Part shown: piece after piece, positions 28,219 to 36,481 of the stretch
Numbering within the stretch: the stretch's first letter is position 1
Layout: every line of letters starts with the position of its first letter
Made by a program: the position numbers and the translations under genes
The notes under the pieces: model-generated
What the model saw: the letters and a program-made list of their open reading frames with translations, nothing else
Told to the model about the DNA's origin: nothing
Databases searched by the model: none
Assembly (NCBI RefSeq): GCF_001485215.1
Contig: NZ_BBWW01000001.1
Span: 1,178,001 to 1,242,000 of the forward strand
Source of the DNA: Leptolyngbya sp. NIES-2104
GTDB taxonomy: Bacteria; Cyanobacteriota; Cyanobacteriia; Leptolyngbyales; Leptolyngbyaceae
Direction: 5' to 3'
Length of the DNA stretch: 64,000 nucleotides

Positions 28219-29049
28219 ATGAACCGAAAATATTATTCTACTGATATCACTGATGTTGAGTGGATTATTCTCAAACCATTGATTCCAGCAGTTCAACCGG
28301 GTGGTCGTCCGCGTTTTAGGAATATGCGCGAAATCATTAACGCGATCTTCTATATTCAACGCAGTGGCTGTGCCTGGCGCTTAGTGCCGCATGAGTTTCC
28401 ACCCTGGCAAACGGTGTATTATTACTTTCGCACTTGGCGGATTGCGGGTGTGTGGGAAATCATGCTTAAAACGATTCGTGAACAAGTGCGTCAAGCATTG
28501 GGACGAGCAACCACACCCAGTGCTGGCATCATTGATGCTCAGTCGATTAAAACTACTGAAGTCGGCGGGACAGAACGGGGCTATGACGGTGGCAAAAAGG
28601 TGAAAGGGCGCAAGCGTCATTTGCTGGTCGATACGCAAGAATTTGTCCTGAAAGTCAAGGTACTGGCAGCGAACACAGCCGACCAAGAAGGTGCGAAGCA
28701 ACTGCTCCAGGGGATTCAAGCTCAATTTCCCTGCTTACGGCATTTGTGCGTCGATGGGGGCTATCGCACCACGTTTGTCAGTTGGGTCAAAGAGCAGTTG
28801 GGTTGGAGCGTGCAGCGTGTTCAACATCCCAATGCTGGATCACGTCGTCGCATTACGATGCCAGGTGTCGAACCTGCGCCGATTGACCGCAGTTTCAAAG
28901 TGATTCCGCGCCGTTGGGTAGTAGAACGAACTTATGGTTGGCTTGGGCGCTATCGACGGTTGAGTAAAGACTACGCATATTTACCTGAAACTTCGGAAGC
29001 ATTCATCTACACCACATCTCTCCGTACACTCCTACGGAGACTGGCATAA
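28219..29049 (+). CDS. IS5-family DDE transposase
   Basis: The 276-residue transposase has an N-terminal DUF4096-type domain (TDVEWIILKPLIPAVQPGGR, then AIFYIQRSGCAWRLVPHEFPPW) and a DDE catalytic domain. The first Asp is in IIDAQSIKTTEVGG, the second in LCVDGGYRTT, and the Glu in RRWVVERTYGWLGRYRRLSK. Length and motifs are complete, with no frameshift, so the element may still be active. The stop codon lies inside the right inverted repeat, as is common in this group. It should act in cis on its own ends. Confidence 0.95.
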   Translation: MNRKYYSTDITDVEWIILKPLIPAVQPGGRPRFRNMREIINAIFYIQRSGCAWRLVPHEFPPWQTVYYYFRTWRIAGVWEIMLKTIREQVRQALGRATTPSAGIIDAQSIKTTEVGGTERGYDGGKKVKGRKRHLLVDTQEFVLKVKVLAANTADQEGAKQLLQGIQAQFPCLRHLCVDGGYRTTFVSWVKEQLGWSVQRVQHPNAGSRRRITMPGVEPAPIDRSFKVIPRRWVVERTYGWLGRYRRLSKDYAYLPETSEAFIYTTSLRTLLRRLA

Positions 29050-29073
29050 TCTGCTACTTCTCAAACGTCCTCT
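29046..29073 (-). repeat. right terminal inverted repeat of the IS
   Basis: The 28-bp end complementary to the left end with one mismatch. It includes the last bases of the transposase gene. Confidence 0.9.
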
Positions 29074-29453
29074 TAATTGTGCGGCTGCCTATGAAAATTG
29101 CGTATTTGTTTCAGATGCTCAATTAGGTTCATCTGGTCACTTAGAAAGTCACGACTGCTTCATTCTGCTTTTTTCCTATCGATAAACTAGCCCTGCTTTG
29201 AGGATAGGAATTTAGGGTGAGGGCAGAATGCTTGGATTTCACGGATCAATTCGGATGGCTATAAATCGTGGAGTCAGCTTGTAGAGCGAAATTTGAGCAA
29301 ATGCACCCGGTTTTTTCGCTTGGTCTTCGACTTGCTAATCTTGCTACGGATGGACAATATCAATCCGGTTTTCTGTCGGAGTGGTAGTTTAGGAAATTCC
29401 GTTGATCCCCGGTTCCTCGTAAGATATGAGGTGAAGTGTCAAACAAATAACCC
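29074..29453. other. intergenic region before dxr
   Basis: The 380 bp contain no convincing gene. One plus-strand frame is open from the IS edge to about 29184 with no start codon (...VFVSDAQLGSSGHLESHD...). This could be the tail of something cut by the IS, but the left flank does not continue it recognisably. The dxr promoter should lie in the last 100 bp. Confidence 0.4.
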
Positions 29454-30626
29454 GTGAAAGCAATCACCCTTCTTGGCTCAACTGGATCAATCGGGACACA
29501 AACCCTTGATATTGTAGCTGAGCATCCAGATCAGTTCCGCATTGTTGGCATGGCAGCAGGACGCAATGTCGAGCTATTCGCGCAGCAGATTCGCAGGTTT
29601 CGACCGGAAATTGTGGCGATTTGTGAAGAGGCTAAACTGGCAGAGTTGAAGGAAGCGATCGCAGATCTCAATCCACAACCGATTATTCTCTCTGGTGAAG
29701 CAGGTATCGTCGAGGTCGCTCGATACGGCGATGCAGAATCCGTGGTCAGTGGAATTGTTGGCTGCGCGGGATTGCTGCCCACTCTGGCAGCGATCGAAGC
29801 AAAGAAAAATATCGCTTTAGCCAATAAAGAAACGATTATTGCGGGTGCGCCTGTGGTGCTGCCATTGATGCAAAAACATGGCGTGAAAATGCTTCCGGCG
29901 GATTCGGAACATTCTGCGATTTTTCAATGCTTGCAAGGCGTTCCAGAAGGCGGATTGAAAAAGATCATTCTCACCGCTTCAGGGGGGTCGTTCCGAGATT
30001 TGCCCGTGGAGCAATTGGCAACGGTGACGGTTGCAGACGCGCTGAAACATCCGAATTGGACAATGGGACGCAAGATTACGATCGATTCTGCTACTCTGAT
30101 GAACAAAGGGTTAGAAGTAATCGAGGCACATTATTTATTTGGAGTAGACTACGACGATATTGAAATTGTGATTCATCCGCAGAGCATTATTCACTCGCTG
30201 ATCGAACTGCAAGATACTTCTGTATTGGCGCAGTTGGGATGGGCAGATATGCGGCTTCCCTTGTTGTATTCGTTGTCTTATCCCGATCGCGTTCCAACGA
30301 CCTGGGAACGATTGGATCTAGTGAAGTTGGGAACGCTGACGTTTCGAGAGCCGGATCACGCAAAATATCCTTGCATGAAGTTAGCGTATGCAGCAGGACG
30401 AGCGGGGGGCTGTATGCCTGCGGTGCTGAATGCAGCGAACGAACAAGCGGTCGCGCTCTTTTTAGAAGAAAAGATTCAATTTCTTGATATTCCGCGTTTG
30501 ATTGAAGAAACCTGCGATCGCTATACGACTCAAAATCGATCGACTCCAAGCTTAGAAGAGATCTTAGCGGCGGATGAATGGGCGCGGCAGACCGTTGTTT
30601 CTGCGAGTCAATTGGTCGAAGTTTAA
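29454..30626 (+). CDS. dxr: 1-deoxy-D-xylulose 5-phosphate reductoisomerase
   Basis: The 390-residue enzyme makes 2-C-methyl-D-erythritol 4-phosphate, the committed step of the plastid-type isoprenoid pathway that supplies carotenoid and phytyl chains. The NADPH-binding [13 protein letters not shown] is at residues 8-20. [11 protein letters not shown] is the family signature. [16 protein letters not shown] carries metal ligands, [11 protein letters not shown] forms the flexible loop, and [14 protein letters not shown] follows with its metal-binding acids. The start is GTG, giving the family-typical opening [12 protein letters not shown]. It is complete and of normal length. It appears monocistronic. 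Confidence 0.97.
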   Translation: MKAITLLGSTGSIGTQTLDIVAEHPDQFRIVGMAAGRNVELFAQQIRRFRPEIVAICEEAKLAELKEAIADLNPQPIILSGEAGIVEVARYGDAESVVSGIVGCAGLLPTLAAIEAKKNIALANKETIIAGAPVVLPLMQKHGVKMLPADSEHSAIFQCLQGVPEGGLKKIILTASGGSFRDLPVEQLATVTVADALKHPNWTMGRKITIDSATLMNKGLEVIEAHYLFGVDYDDIEIVIHPQSIIHSLIELQDTSVLAQLGWADMRLPLLYSLSYPDRVPTTWERLDLVKLGTLTFREPDHAKYPCMKLAYAAGRAGGCMPAVLNAANEQAVALFLEEKIQFLDIPRLIEETCDRYTTQNRSTPSLEEILAADEWARQTVVSASQLVEV

Positions 30627-30672
30627 GAGAAAGTGCGATCGTCGTGTTTGGCGATCGCGCCAATCCACGCCC

Positions 30673-30798
30673 AAAGGTCAAGCGCAGATTGCGAAGCTTC
30701 GATATGAGCGGCTGCGAGTCTTATACAATCAGGGAGCAATCCCCTATTCAACACTATTAGAAGCTCAGCAGGAGTATCAGAGCCTTCAGAATCGTTAG
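30673..30798 (+). pseudogene. 3' remnant of a membrane-fusion or efflux-type coiled-coil gene
   Basis: The frame ending at 30798 reads KGQAQIAKLRYERLRVLYNQ, continuing GAIPYSTLLEAQQEYQSLQ before its stop. This resembles the long helical hairpin of HlyD-type adaptor or TolC-type proteins (pattern ..RL..L...GAIS...LL.AQ.....Q). The 33 preceding codons in the same frame overlap dxr and its trailer and look unrelated, so the 5' part is missing. It is probably a decayed fragment between dxr and dtd. A short functional peptide is less likely. Confidence 0.4.
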
Positions 30799-31229
30799 CG
30801 TTCTAAGATGAGTGTAACAGGTCCATCATTCTCAATCGATACCTGCATCATCGCCCCAAATTTTCCGGTTTCGATCTTCAATCCACTGACACGCAGTTTT
30901 TCAACAAACTGGTCATAGAGTTGTTCAGCTTGATCGGGTGCTGCCGCTTGATCAAATGATGGTCTGCGTCCTTTGCGACAGTCTCCGTAAAGCGTAAATT
31001 GACTCACGACGAGAATTTTGCCATTGATATCTTGAACAGATTGATCGAATCTGCCATCACTTGAAAAAACTCGCAATTCTAAGCATTTTTTTGCCATCCA
31101 GTCGAGTTCTGCTTCGGTATCGGTTTGGGCAATTCCAACTAAGAGATTTAAGCCGCGATCGATTTTTCCAATCACTGCTCCATCTACCATCACTTGAGAA
31201 GAACGAACTCGCTGAAGAACAACACGCAT
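30795..31229 (-). CDS. dtd: D-aminoacyl-tRNA deacylase
   Basis: The 144-residue enzyme hydrolyses D-amino acids, and mischarged glycine, from tRNA, protecting translation. The opening [17 protein letters not shown], the catalytic-site [17 protein letters not shown], and the cross-subunit Gly-cisPro segment [10 protein letters not shown] are all present. It acts as a cytosolic homodimer. It is transcribed from the strand opposite its neighbours and its last bases overlap the remnant before it. No operon partner is seen. Confidence 0.96.
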   Translation of the reverse strand: MRVVLQRVRSSQVMVDGAVIGKIDRGLNLLVGIAQTDTEAELDWMAKKCLELRVFSSDGRFDQSVQDINGKILVVSQFTLYGDCRKGRRPSFDQAAAPDQAEQLYDQFVEKLRVSGLKIETGKFGAMMQVSIENDGPVTLILER

Positions 31230-31386
31230 AACTGACAGAGCGATGGAGTGAATTAGCTTATCAACTTACTGTACTTGATGATCAGTGCACACTATCATGA
31301 GGGCGTGATAAAAATCAAGTCTTGCTCAATACCAAGCTTTCTTCTGTTTCTGCGCTTCAATGAGAAGATTCCAATGAAGTCTCTTT

Positions 31387-32610
31387 ATGGAAAATCCGTC
31401 TTCGCGATCGCTCAATGATCGATTAAAACAAATTGCTGCTTTGTTCTTCAAGCTGGGTGTGATTGGCTTTGGCGGTCCAAACGCACACATTGCCATGATG
31501 GAAGACGAAGTCGTGAAAAAGCGACAATGGCTTTCACGCGATCAGTTTCTGGATTTACTCGGCGCAACTAATTTGATTCCTGGTCCGAACTCGACCGAAC
31601 TGGCGATTCATATCGGTTATGTCTATGCAGGATTCTTTGGGCTAGTGGTTGCGGGCGTTGCATTCATTGTTCCAGCAATCCTAATCACGACTGGATTCGC
31701 TTGGCTCTATGTTGCCTTTGGAACAGTACCACAGTTTGCATTTCTGTTGTACGGCATTAAGCCAGCGGTATTGGCGATCGTGGTTGATGCACTTTGGCGG
31801 TTAGGGAAGAAAGCGATTAAAACCCGTAAGTTATTTGTGATTGCGATCGCGGTTGCGCTTCTGGTTTTGCTGGGTCAGGTCAACGAAATCCTGGCATTGC
31901 TGATCGGGGGAGTGCTTGGAATGCTTTGGTTACAACTTCCCGATCGAGGCAAACAAACTAAGGAAGAAGCAAACATTCTGATTGCTAGTATTGTGACCGG
32001 AAGTGCTCTGAAAGCAACTGCGGCGACGGTTGCAGCAATTGAAGTTTCACTCTGGAAATTGGGCTGGTCGTTTCTGAAGATTGGCAGCATTTTGTTCGGT
32101 GGCGGTTATGTGTTGTTGTCATTTCTGCAAGGTGAATTTGTAGAAGGTCATCGGTGGTTAACACAACAACAGTTATTAGATGCGATCGCAATCGGTCAAT
32201 TTACACCCGGACCGATCCTTTCAACTGCTGCATTTATTGGGTTTGTAATCGCAGGAGTTCCGGGTGCGATCGTGGCAACAATTGGAATTTTTCTACCGTC
32301 GTTTATGTTTGTATTTGCCCTAAATCCGTTGATTCCGCGATTACGTCAATCGAAATGGACTTCTGCTTTTCTCGATGCAGTGAACGCGAGTGCGATCGCG
32401 CTGATGGCGGCAGTCACCGTGCAATTAGCGATCGCGACATTGGGGAAATCAACCGTGCCTTATGTTGATCTTTTGGCAATTGCGATCGCACTTATTAGTG
32501 CTGTGTTAGCGCTTCGATTTCGAGTCGGTGCTGCTTGGTTAGTTGTTGGCGGAGCACTCATCGGCTGGATTGCATTGACGTTAGGCTATGTAACAAGATT
32601 AGGCGTGTAA
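31387..32610 (+). CDS. chrA: chromate transporter, long-chain ChrA
   Basis: The 407-residue inner-membrane protein shows the tandem duplication of the long ChrA/CHR family. The first half has FFKLGVIGFGGPNAHIAMME and NLIPGPNSTELAIHIGY. The second repeats it as FLKIGSILFGGGYVLLSFLQ and GQFTPGPILSTAAFIGF. About ten membrane helices are predicted. Family members export chromate and some are linked to sulphate. The GFGGP and PGP motifs considered important are intact in the first half, and the second carries GPI in place of GPN. It is monocistronic and convergent with prfB, with a shared hairpin between. Confidence 0.93.
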   Translation: MENPSSRSLNDRLKQIAALFFKLGVIGFGGPNAHIAMMEDEVVKKRQWLSRDQFLDLLGATNLIPGPNSTELAIHIGYVYAGFFGLVVAGVAFIVPAILITTGFAWLYVAFGTVPQFAFLLYGIKPAVLAIVVDALWRLGKKAIKTRKLFVIAIAVALLVLLGQVNEILALLIGGVLGMLWLQLPDRGKQTKEEANILIASIVTGSALKATAATVAAIEVSLWKLGWSFLKIGSILFGGGYVLLSFLQGEFVEGHRWLTQQQLLDAIAIGQFTPGPILSTAAFIGFVIAGVPGAIVATIGIFLPSFMFVFALNPLIPRLRQSKWTSAFLDAVNASAIALMAAVTVQLAIATLGKSTVPYVDLLAIAIALISAVLALRFRVGAAWLVVGGALIGWIALTLGYVTRLGV

Positions 32611-32636
32611 AAGGTTGGCAGCATTCTACCAACCTT
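32611..32636. terminator. hairpin between convergent chrA and prfB
   Basis: AAGGTTGG (32611-32618) and CCAACCTT (32629-32636) form an 8-bp stem with a 10-base loop directly after the chrA stop. The T tract is weak on both sides, so it is probably a modest bidirectional terminator. Confidence 0.55.
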
Positions 32637-32644
32637 GAATCGGA

Positions 32645-33758
32645 CTACACTTCTACTAATTGATTTTCCTGCCGCAAACAAGCCTCAATGAACGAATCAA
32701 TTTCACCATTCATCACATCTTGTACCGCAGTTGTTTCCACATTGGTTCGCAGATCTTTCACCATCTGATAGGGATGAAATACATAGTTACGAATTTGCAT
32801 TCCCCAAGCCGCTTCCACGATATCGCCTCTAATTTCGGCAATCTCTTTGGCGCGTTGTTCTTCAGCAATAATCAATAACTTTGCTTTGAGAATCGCAAGG
32901 GCTTTTTCTTTGTTCTGAAGCTGCGATCGCTCTTCGGTACATCGAACGGCAATTCCAGTTGGCTTATGCACAATTCGCACTGCTGTTTCAACTTTGTTGA
33001 CGTTTTGCCCGCCTTTTCCACCTGCGCGTGAGGTTGTAATTTCCAGGTCTTTTTCAGGAATGTCCAGGTGTACCGACAAATCAATCATCGGCATCACTTC
33101 TACACCCGCAAAACTGGTTTGCCGCTTATCGTTCGCGTTGAATGGGGAGATCCTCACCAATCGATGAGTGCCCTTCTCAACTTTGAGATAGCCGTAAGCA
33201 TAGCGTCCATCGACTTCTAGAGTGGCAGACTTAATTCCCGCTTCATCACCCTCGGAGATTTCCATCAGATGCACTTTATAGCCGTGTGATTCGCTCCAGC
33301 GCGTATACATTCGCAATAACATTTCCGCCCAGTCTTGGGCATCGGTTCCACCTGCACCCGCGTTGATGGTCAGAATGGCACCTTTGCTGTCGTAGGTTCC
33401 CGATAGCATTTGCTGAAGTTCCCACTGATCTAAGTCGCGCTTGAGTTGTGCAGTTTTGGCTTCGGCTTCTTCAAGCAATGATTGATCGTCTTCGAGTTCG
33501 AGAAGCTCGATCGTCGCTTCTGCATCTGAGAGGTCGGATTTCCAGCGATCGAATTGTTCGAGGTGGGATTTGTACTCGTTCAACTCTTGTAAGACGCTTT
33601 GGGCGTTCGTTTGGTTGTCCCAGAAATCAGGCTGAGAAGCAACTTGCTCTAAGTCTTGAATTTTTGCGGTCAGAGCAGGAACGTCAAAGATAGTCCTGGG
33701 TTTTACCCAGGCGCGACGTGAGCAATTCGACATCTCGTTTGAGCGAGGCAGTATCCAT
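32645..33758 (-). CDS. prfB: peptide chain release factor 2, with programmed +1 frameshift
   Basis: RF2 ends translation at UGA and UAA. The main frame gives [14 protein letters not shown], the tripeptide region and the catalytic GGQ in [17 protein letters not shown]. The true start is the ATG at 33758 in another frame: 24 codons reading [18 protein letters not shown]... end at CTT followed by TGA. The slip CTT-TGA-C moves the ribosome +1 to continue as GAC. The total is about 370 residues, normal for RF2. The apparent ATG-less start at 33733 in the main frame is an artefact. Levels are self-regulated, since low RF2 favours the shift. Confidence 0.95.
33683..33699 (-). promoter_or_regulatory. 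prfB frameshift site
   Basis: On the minus strand the sequence reads CCAGGACTATCTTTGAC. The slippery CTT is at 33689-33687 and the in-frame TGA at 33686-33684. An AGGA element a few bases upstream matches the Shine-Dalgarno-like stimulator seen in E. coli prfB. Confidence 0.92.
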
Positions 33759-33835
33759 ACAGTCTGATTAATTCGGCATCCTTGATTGTAGCGATTGTAG
33801 GACAGATTCGACCGGGTTTTTGGGGATGATCATTC

Positions 33836-36340
33836 CTACAACCAATTCCCAATCAAAATAAACGGTGACCAGTAGTAGGGGTGCTGATAACTCGGATCTT
33901 TCAACAGCTTCAATTGTGCCTGCCTCAACGATTCCGCTTTACTCATATTCTGCTGAGACAACGATCGATAAAATTCCGTCATCAATTCCGCTGTTGAATT
34001 GTCATTCACTGCCCACAGCGTTGCTAAGGTACTCCGCGCTCCGGATCGTACCGCCAAACCTGCCAATCCCAGGGTTGCCCGTTGATCCCCTTCTGCGGTG
34101 TCACAGGCACTGAGAACTAAGAGTTCGATCGGGGTTTTGTTGGATCGTGATTTGAGCAGATTCCGCAGTCCTTCGATCGTCAGTCGATCGTCCCACATCA
34201 GTAAGAAAGTATCACTCAGTTTCGAGCTAAATTGCCCATGTGTCGCTAAGTGAATCAGAGGAAATTGCGTTTCCTGAATGCTCTCTTGCAGATTTTGTTT
34301 TGTGAACTTGCGATCGAGAAAAATCTGCGTATTCAACTTACTCGCAATCTGAGTCGCTTCTCTTGCTACTCCCGGCAGCGAACTAAATCCTTGTCGTTCT
34401 TCGGTAATTCCGCCCACTAAAGCATTGAGCCGTTGTGATTGACTTAGCGATCGTGGTTCAACTAGCTGAAGTCCGGGCGTAATCGCGACGCTATATTTCT
34501 CAATCAGATAGTGTTCTCCATCGTATAACGCTGTAATCGGAATGTTCCTCAATGTTCCATCTAAAACAAATGTCAATGTTTTGATCTGATTTTGTTCTAA
34601 TTCTTGCGCGATCGGTTGAATAAGCCATTGATAGATTTGTTGAGAAATCTGCAATCTCTCTTCATCCGGATAGACTGGGTTCAGCGACTCCAGCATTTTC
34701 TCTAGTGTTTTCTCGACATCATCTTTTGGTAATTTCGTATGATGTACCGAAAGCGATCGACCTGGTAGAGAAGCAATCACCGTTAAGCGATCGGGCAAAA
34801 TGATCGGATAAATCACCGCTGCACTGGCATCAATTTGATCGATCTGTGTCGTTTTCGCTTCGAGACATGCCGATCGCAAAAAGTTTTCGAGTTCTGCGAG
34901 TTGAAGCGCCTCGATCGTTTCTCGTGCTGTTTGCAAATCTTTCTGATTCGGCTGATCGACTAACAAACTGACAAATTCTCGATACACAGGTTCAACCGCC
35001 TCGCGGAATGAAAACTGTACATCTGGGCTGGTTGCTACTAAATCGGCTCTCAACGATTTCAACAATCGAACCGATTCTTGGTAAGCAGAGATCGCTTTTT
35101 CTCGATCGCCTTGCTGTCGAAACAATCGTCCAAGCTGCCATTGCCACCGATACGCGATATCACTTGCATCAATCCGATAAGATAGCGACAAGGCTTGCTC
35201 AGTCAGTTTTTGGGCATCTTGCAACTGTTGAGTTTGTTCATAAAGCTGTCCCAACTGCCCGATCGCATAAGATTCACCTCTAAAATCTTGAATCGTCCGG
35301 GCATCTTGAACCGCGATCGCTAATTCTTCCGCAATTTCCTGATTGGAAAACTGCTGTAAATTTTTCATTGCATGATTCGACAAATTGACTCTTGCATAAA
35401 TCGATTGTCTGCTCGGCGATAGGTTTTTCAATTCTAATTTTGATTGTTCAAAGACTTCTCTTGCTTGCTGCCAATTCTGAAGTTTAAGCAATGTACTAAA
35501 TTGATTGACTTGAATTCCTAATCGAGTTTGCGGCAGGCTTGCAAGCTTTGCTGCCTCAGCATATTGCTTGAGTGCTGAGTCTAATTCACCCATCGATCGC
35601 AAAACATTTGCAAGATTAAACAGCGAAACACTAACTTCTTCTCGATCATTTAGCTGTTTCGCAATTTCTACACTTTTCTCTAAGGTCGTTTTCGCCTTGT
35701 CGAACTGTCCAGTTACTTGCCACACGATGCCTAAATTTCTCACGGCTGCAAGCTTGAGACTTGAAGCAGGTTGCTTTTGTAACTGTTGAGTGACTGATTC
35801 TAAAATCAATTGCGATCGCCGCAACAATCCCTGAGTCTGTAGCGCTTGCGCTTGATTGATTTGGCTCCCGATCGCACCTAATTCATCCCCACTTTGCCGA
35901 TAAGCTACCTCCGCTGCTTGCCAAGCGGAGGTAGCTTTTTCAGGCTGTCCCAATGCTAAAAATAACTTACCTTGAGTGTTCAATGCGCGTGCTCGTACCG
36001 ATGAATTGTTTGTACGATCGAGCAATTCTAAACTTTCAGAAATTGCTTGATTTGCCTGTTTCAAATCTCCTAATTCTTGCCAAGCTAAAGCTAAATAGTT
36101 CAGACTCAACGCTTGATTAACGCGATCGTTCTGCTGTTCATAGGTTCGGATGGATTGTTGCCAAAGCGCGATCGCAGCTTGAAATCGTCCTGCTTCATAC
36201 AGTTGAATTGCTTGCGATCGTACTGATGCTGTCGCAATCATCGGCTGAAACACTACAATCAAGCTACAAGCTAGTACTAACAAACAGAGCTTTGCAAACC
36301 GTGATTTCAGCCAATATTTCAATCGTGTAATCCGTTTCAT
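33836..36340 (-). CDS. TPR-CHAT protein (caspase-like), probably exported
   Basis: The 834-residue protein has an N-terminal signal or anchor (LCLLVLACSLIVVFQPMIATA, broken here after residue 37), about ten tetratricopeptide repeats in residues 40-440, and a C-terminal CHAT domain. The caspase-type dyad is visible: His701 in HLATHGQ and Cys746 in LVLSACDTAEG. The closing YYWSPFILIGNW is typical. CHAT proteins are proteases, and in several systems TPR-CHAT proteins are activated by partners. This secreted cyanobacterial version commonly neighbours haemagglutinin-type exoproteins, as here. Its target is unknown. Both catalytic residues are present, so activity is plausible. Confidence 0.9.
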   Translation of the reverse strand: MKRITRLKYWLKSRFAKLCLLVLACSLIVVFQPMIATASVRSQAIQLYEAGRFQAAIALWQQSIRTYEQQNDRVNQALSLNYLALAWQELGDLKQANQAISESLELLDRTNNSSVRARALNTQGKLFLALGQPEKATSAWQAAEVAYRQSGDELGAIGSQINQAQALQTQGLLRRSQLILESVTQQLQKQPASSLKLAAVRNLGIVWQVTGQFDKAKTTLEKSVEIAKQLNDREEVSVSLFNLANVLRSMGELDSALKQYAEAAKLASLPQTRLGIQVNQFSTLLKLQNWQQAREVFEQSKLELKNLSPSRQSIYARVNLSNHAMKNLQQFSNQEIAEELAIAVQDARTIQDFRGESYAIGQLGQLYEQTQQLQDAQKLTEQALSLSYRIDASDIAYRWQWQLGRLFRQQGDREKAISAYQESVRLLKSLRADLVATSPDVQFSFREAVEPVYREFVSLLVDQPNQKDLQTARETIEALQLAELENFLRSACLEAKTTQIDQIDASAAVIYPIILPDRLTVIASLPGRSLSVHHTKLPKDDVEKTLEKMLESLNPVYPDEERLQISQQIYQWLIQPIAQELEQNQIKTLTFVLDGTLRNIPITALYDGEHYLIEKYSVAITPGLQLVEPRSLSQSQRLNALVGGITEERQGFSSLPGVAREATQIASKLNTQIFLDRKFTKQNLQESIQETQFPLIHLATHGQFSSKLSDTFLLMWDDRLTIEGLRNLLKSRSNKTPIELLVLSACDTAEGDQRATLGLAGLAVRSGARSTLATLWAVNDNSTAELMTEFYRSLSQQNMSKAESLRQAQLKLLKDPSYQHPYYWSPFILIGNWL

Positions 36341-36352
36341 TAAACCCTTCCC

Positions 36353-36481
36353 CTAGCGTTGTACTGCACAATTGACTAACTGAGTTTGGACGGGTCGAGC
36401 CGCGACTAGCGCGACTTGACCATCTGGGCGAACAATCCAACCCTGCGCCTCTGGACTCTCTGGAATTTGCGCGATCGGAGA
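36353..36481 (-). pseudogene. severed C-terminal tail of the adjacent exoprotein gene
   Basis: Directly after the exoprotein's TGA (36484-36482) the same frame runs on for 42 codons to a TAG at 36355-36353. It encodes SPIAQIPESPEAQGWIVRPD, then GQVALVAARPVQTQLVNCAV and QR. I recall this tail as the normal C-terminus of cyanobacterial haemagglutinin-type proteins, so a single nonsense change has cut it off. Restoring one sense codon would rejoin it. Confidence 0.8.

Larger units (their letters stand above)
28170..29073 (+). mobile_element. IS5-family insertion sequence, apparently complete
   Basis: The 904-bp element is bounded by 28-bp inverted repeats, AGAGGACGTTTGAGAAGTAG... at 28170-28197 and its complement at 29046-29073, with one mismatch. 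It contains a single intact transposase gene. The flanks are TCA and TTA, which fit a TNA target pattern but are not identical, so no clear target duplication is left. It lies between the rRNA terminator and dxr and interrupts no recognisable gene. Confidence 0.92.

Noticed and set aside
33836-36340. Type III-E CRISPR (Craspase) TPR-CHAT protease
   Set aside because: No gRAMP, cas1 or repeat array is present, and the protein has an export signal, which fits the secreted cyanobacterial CHAT group instead.
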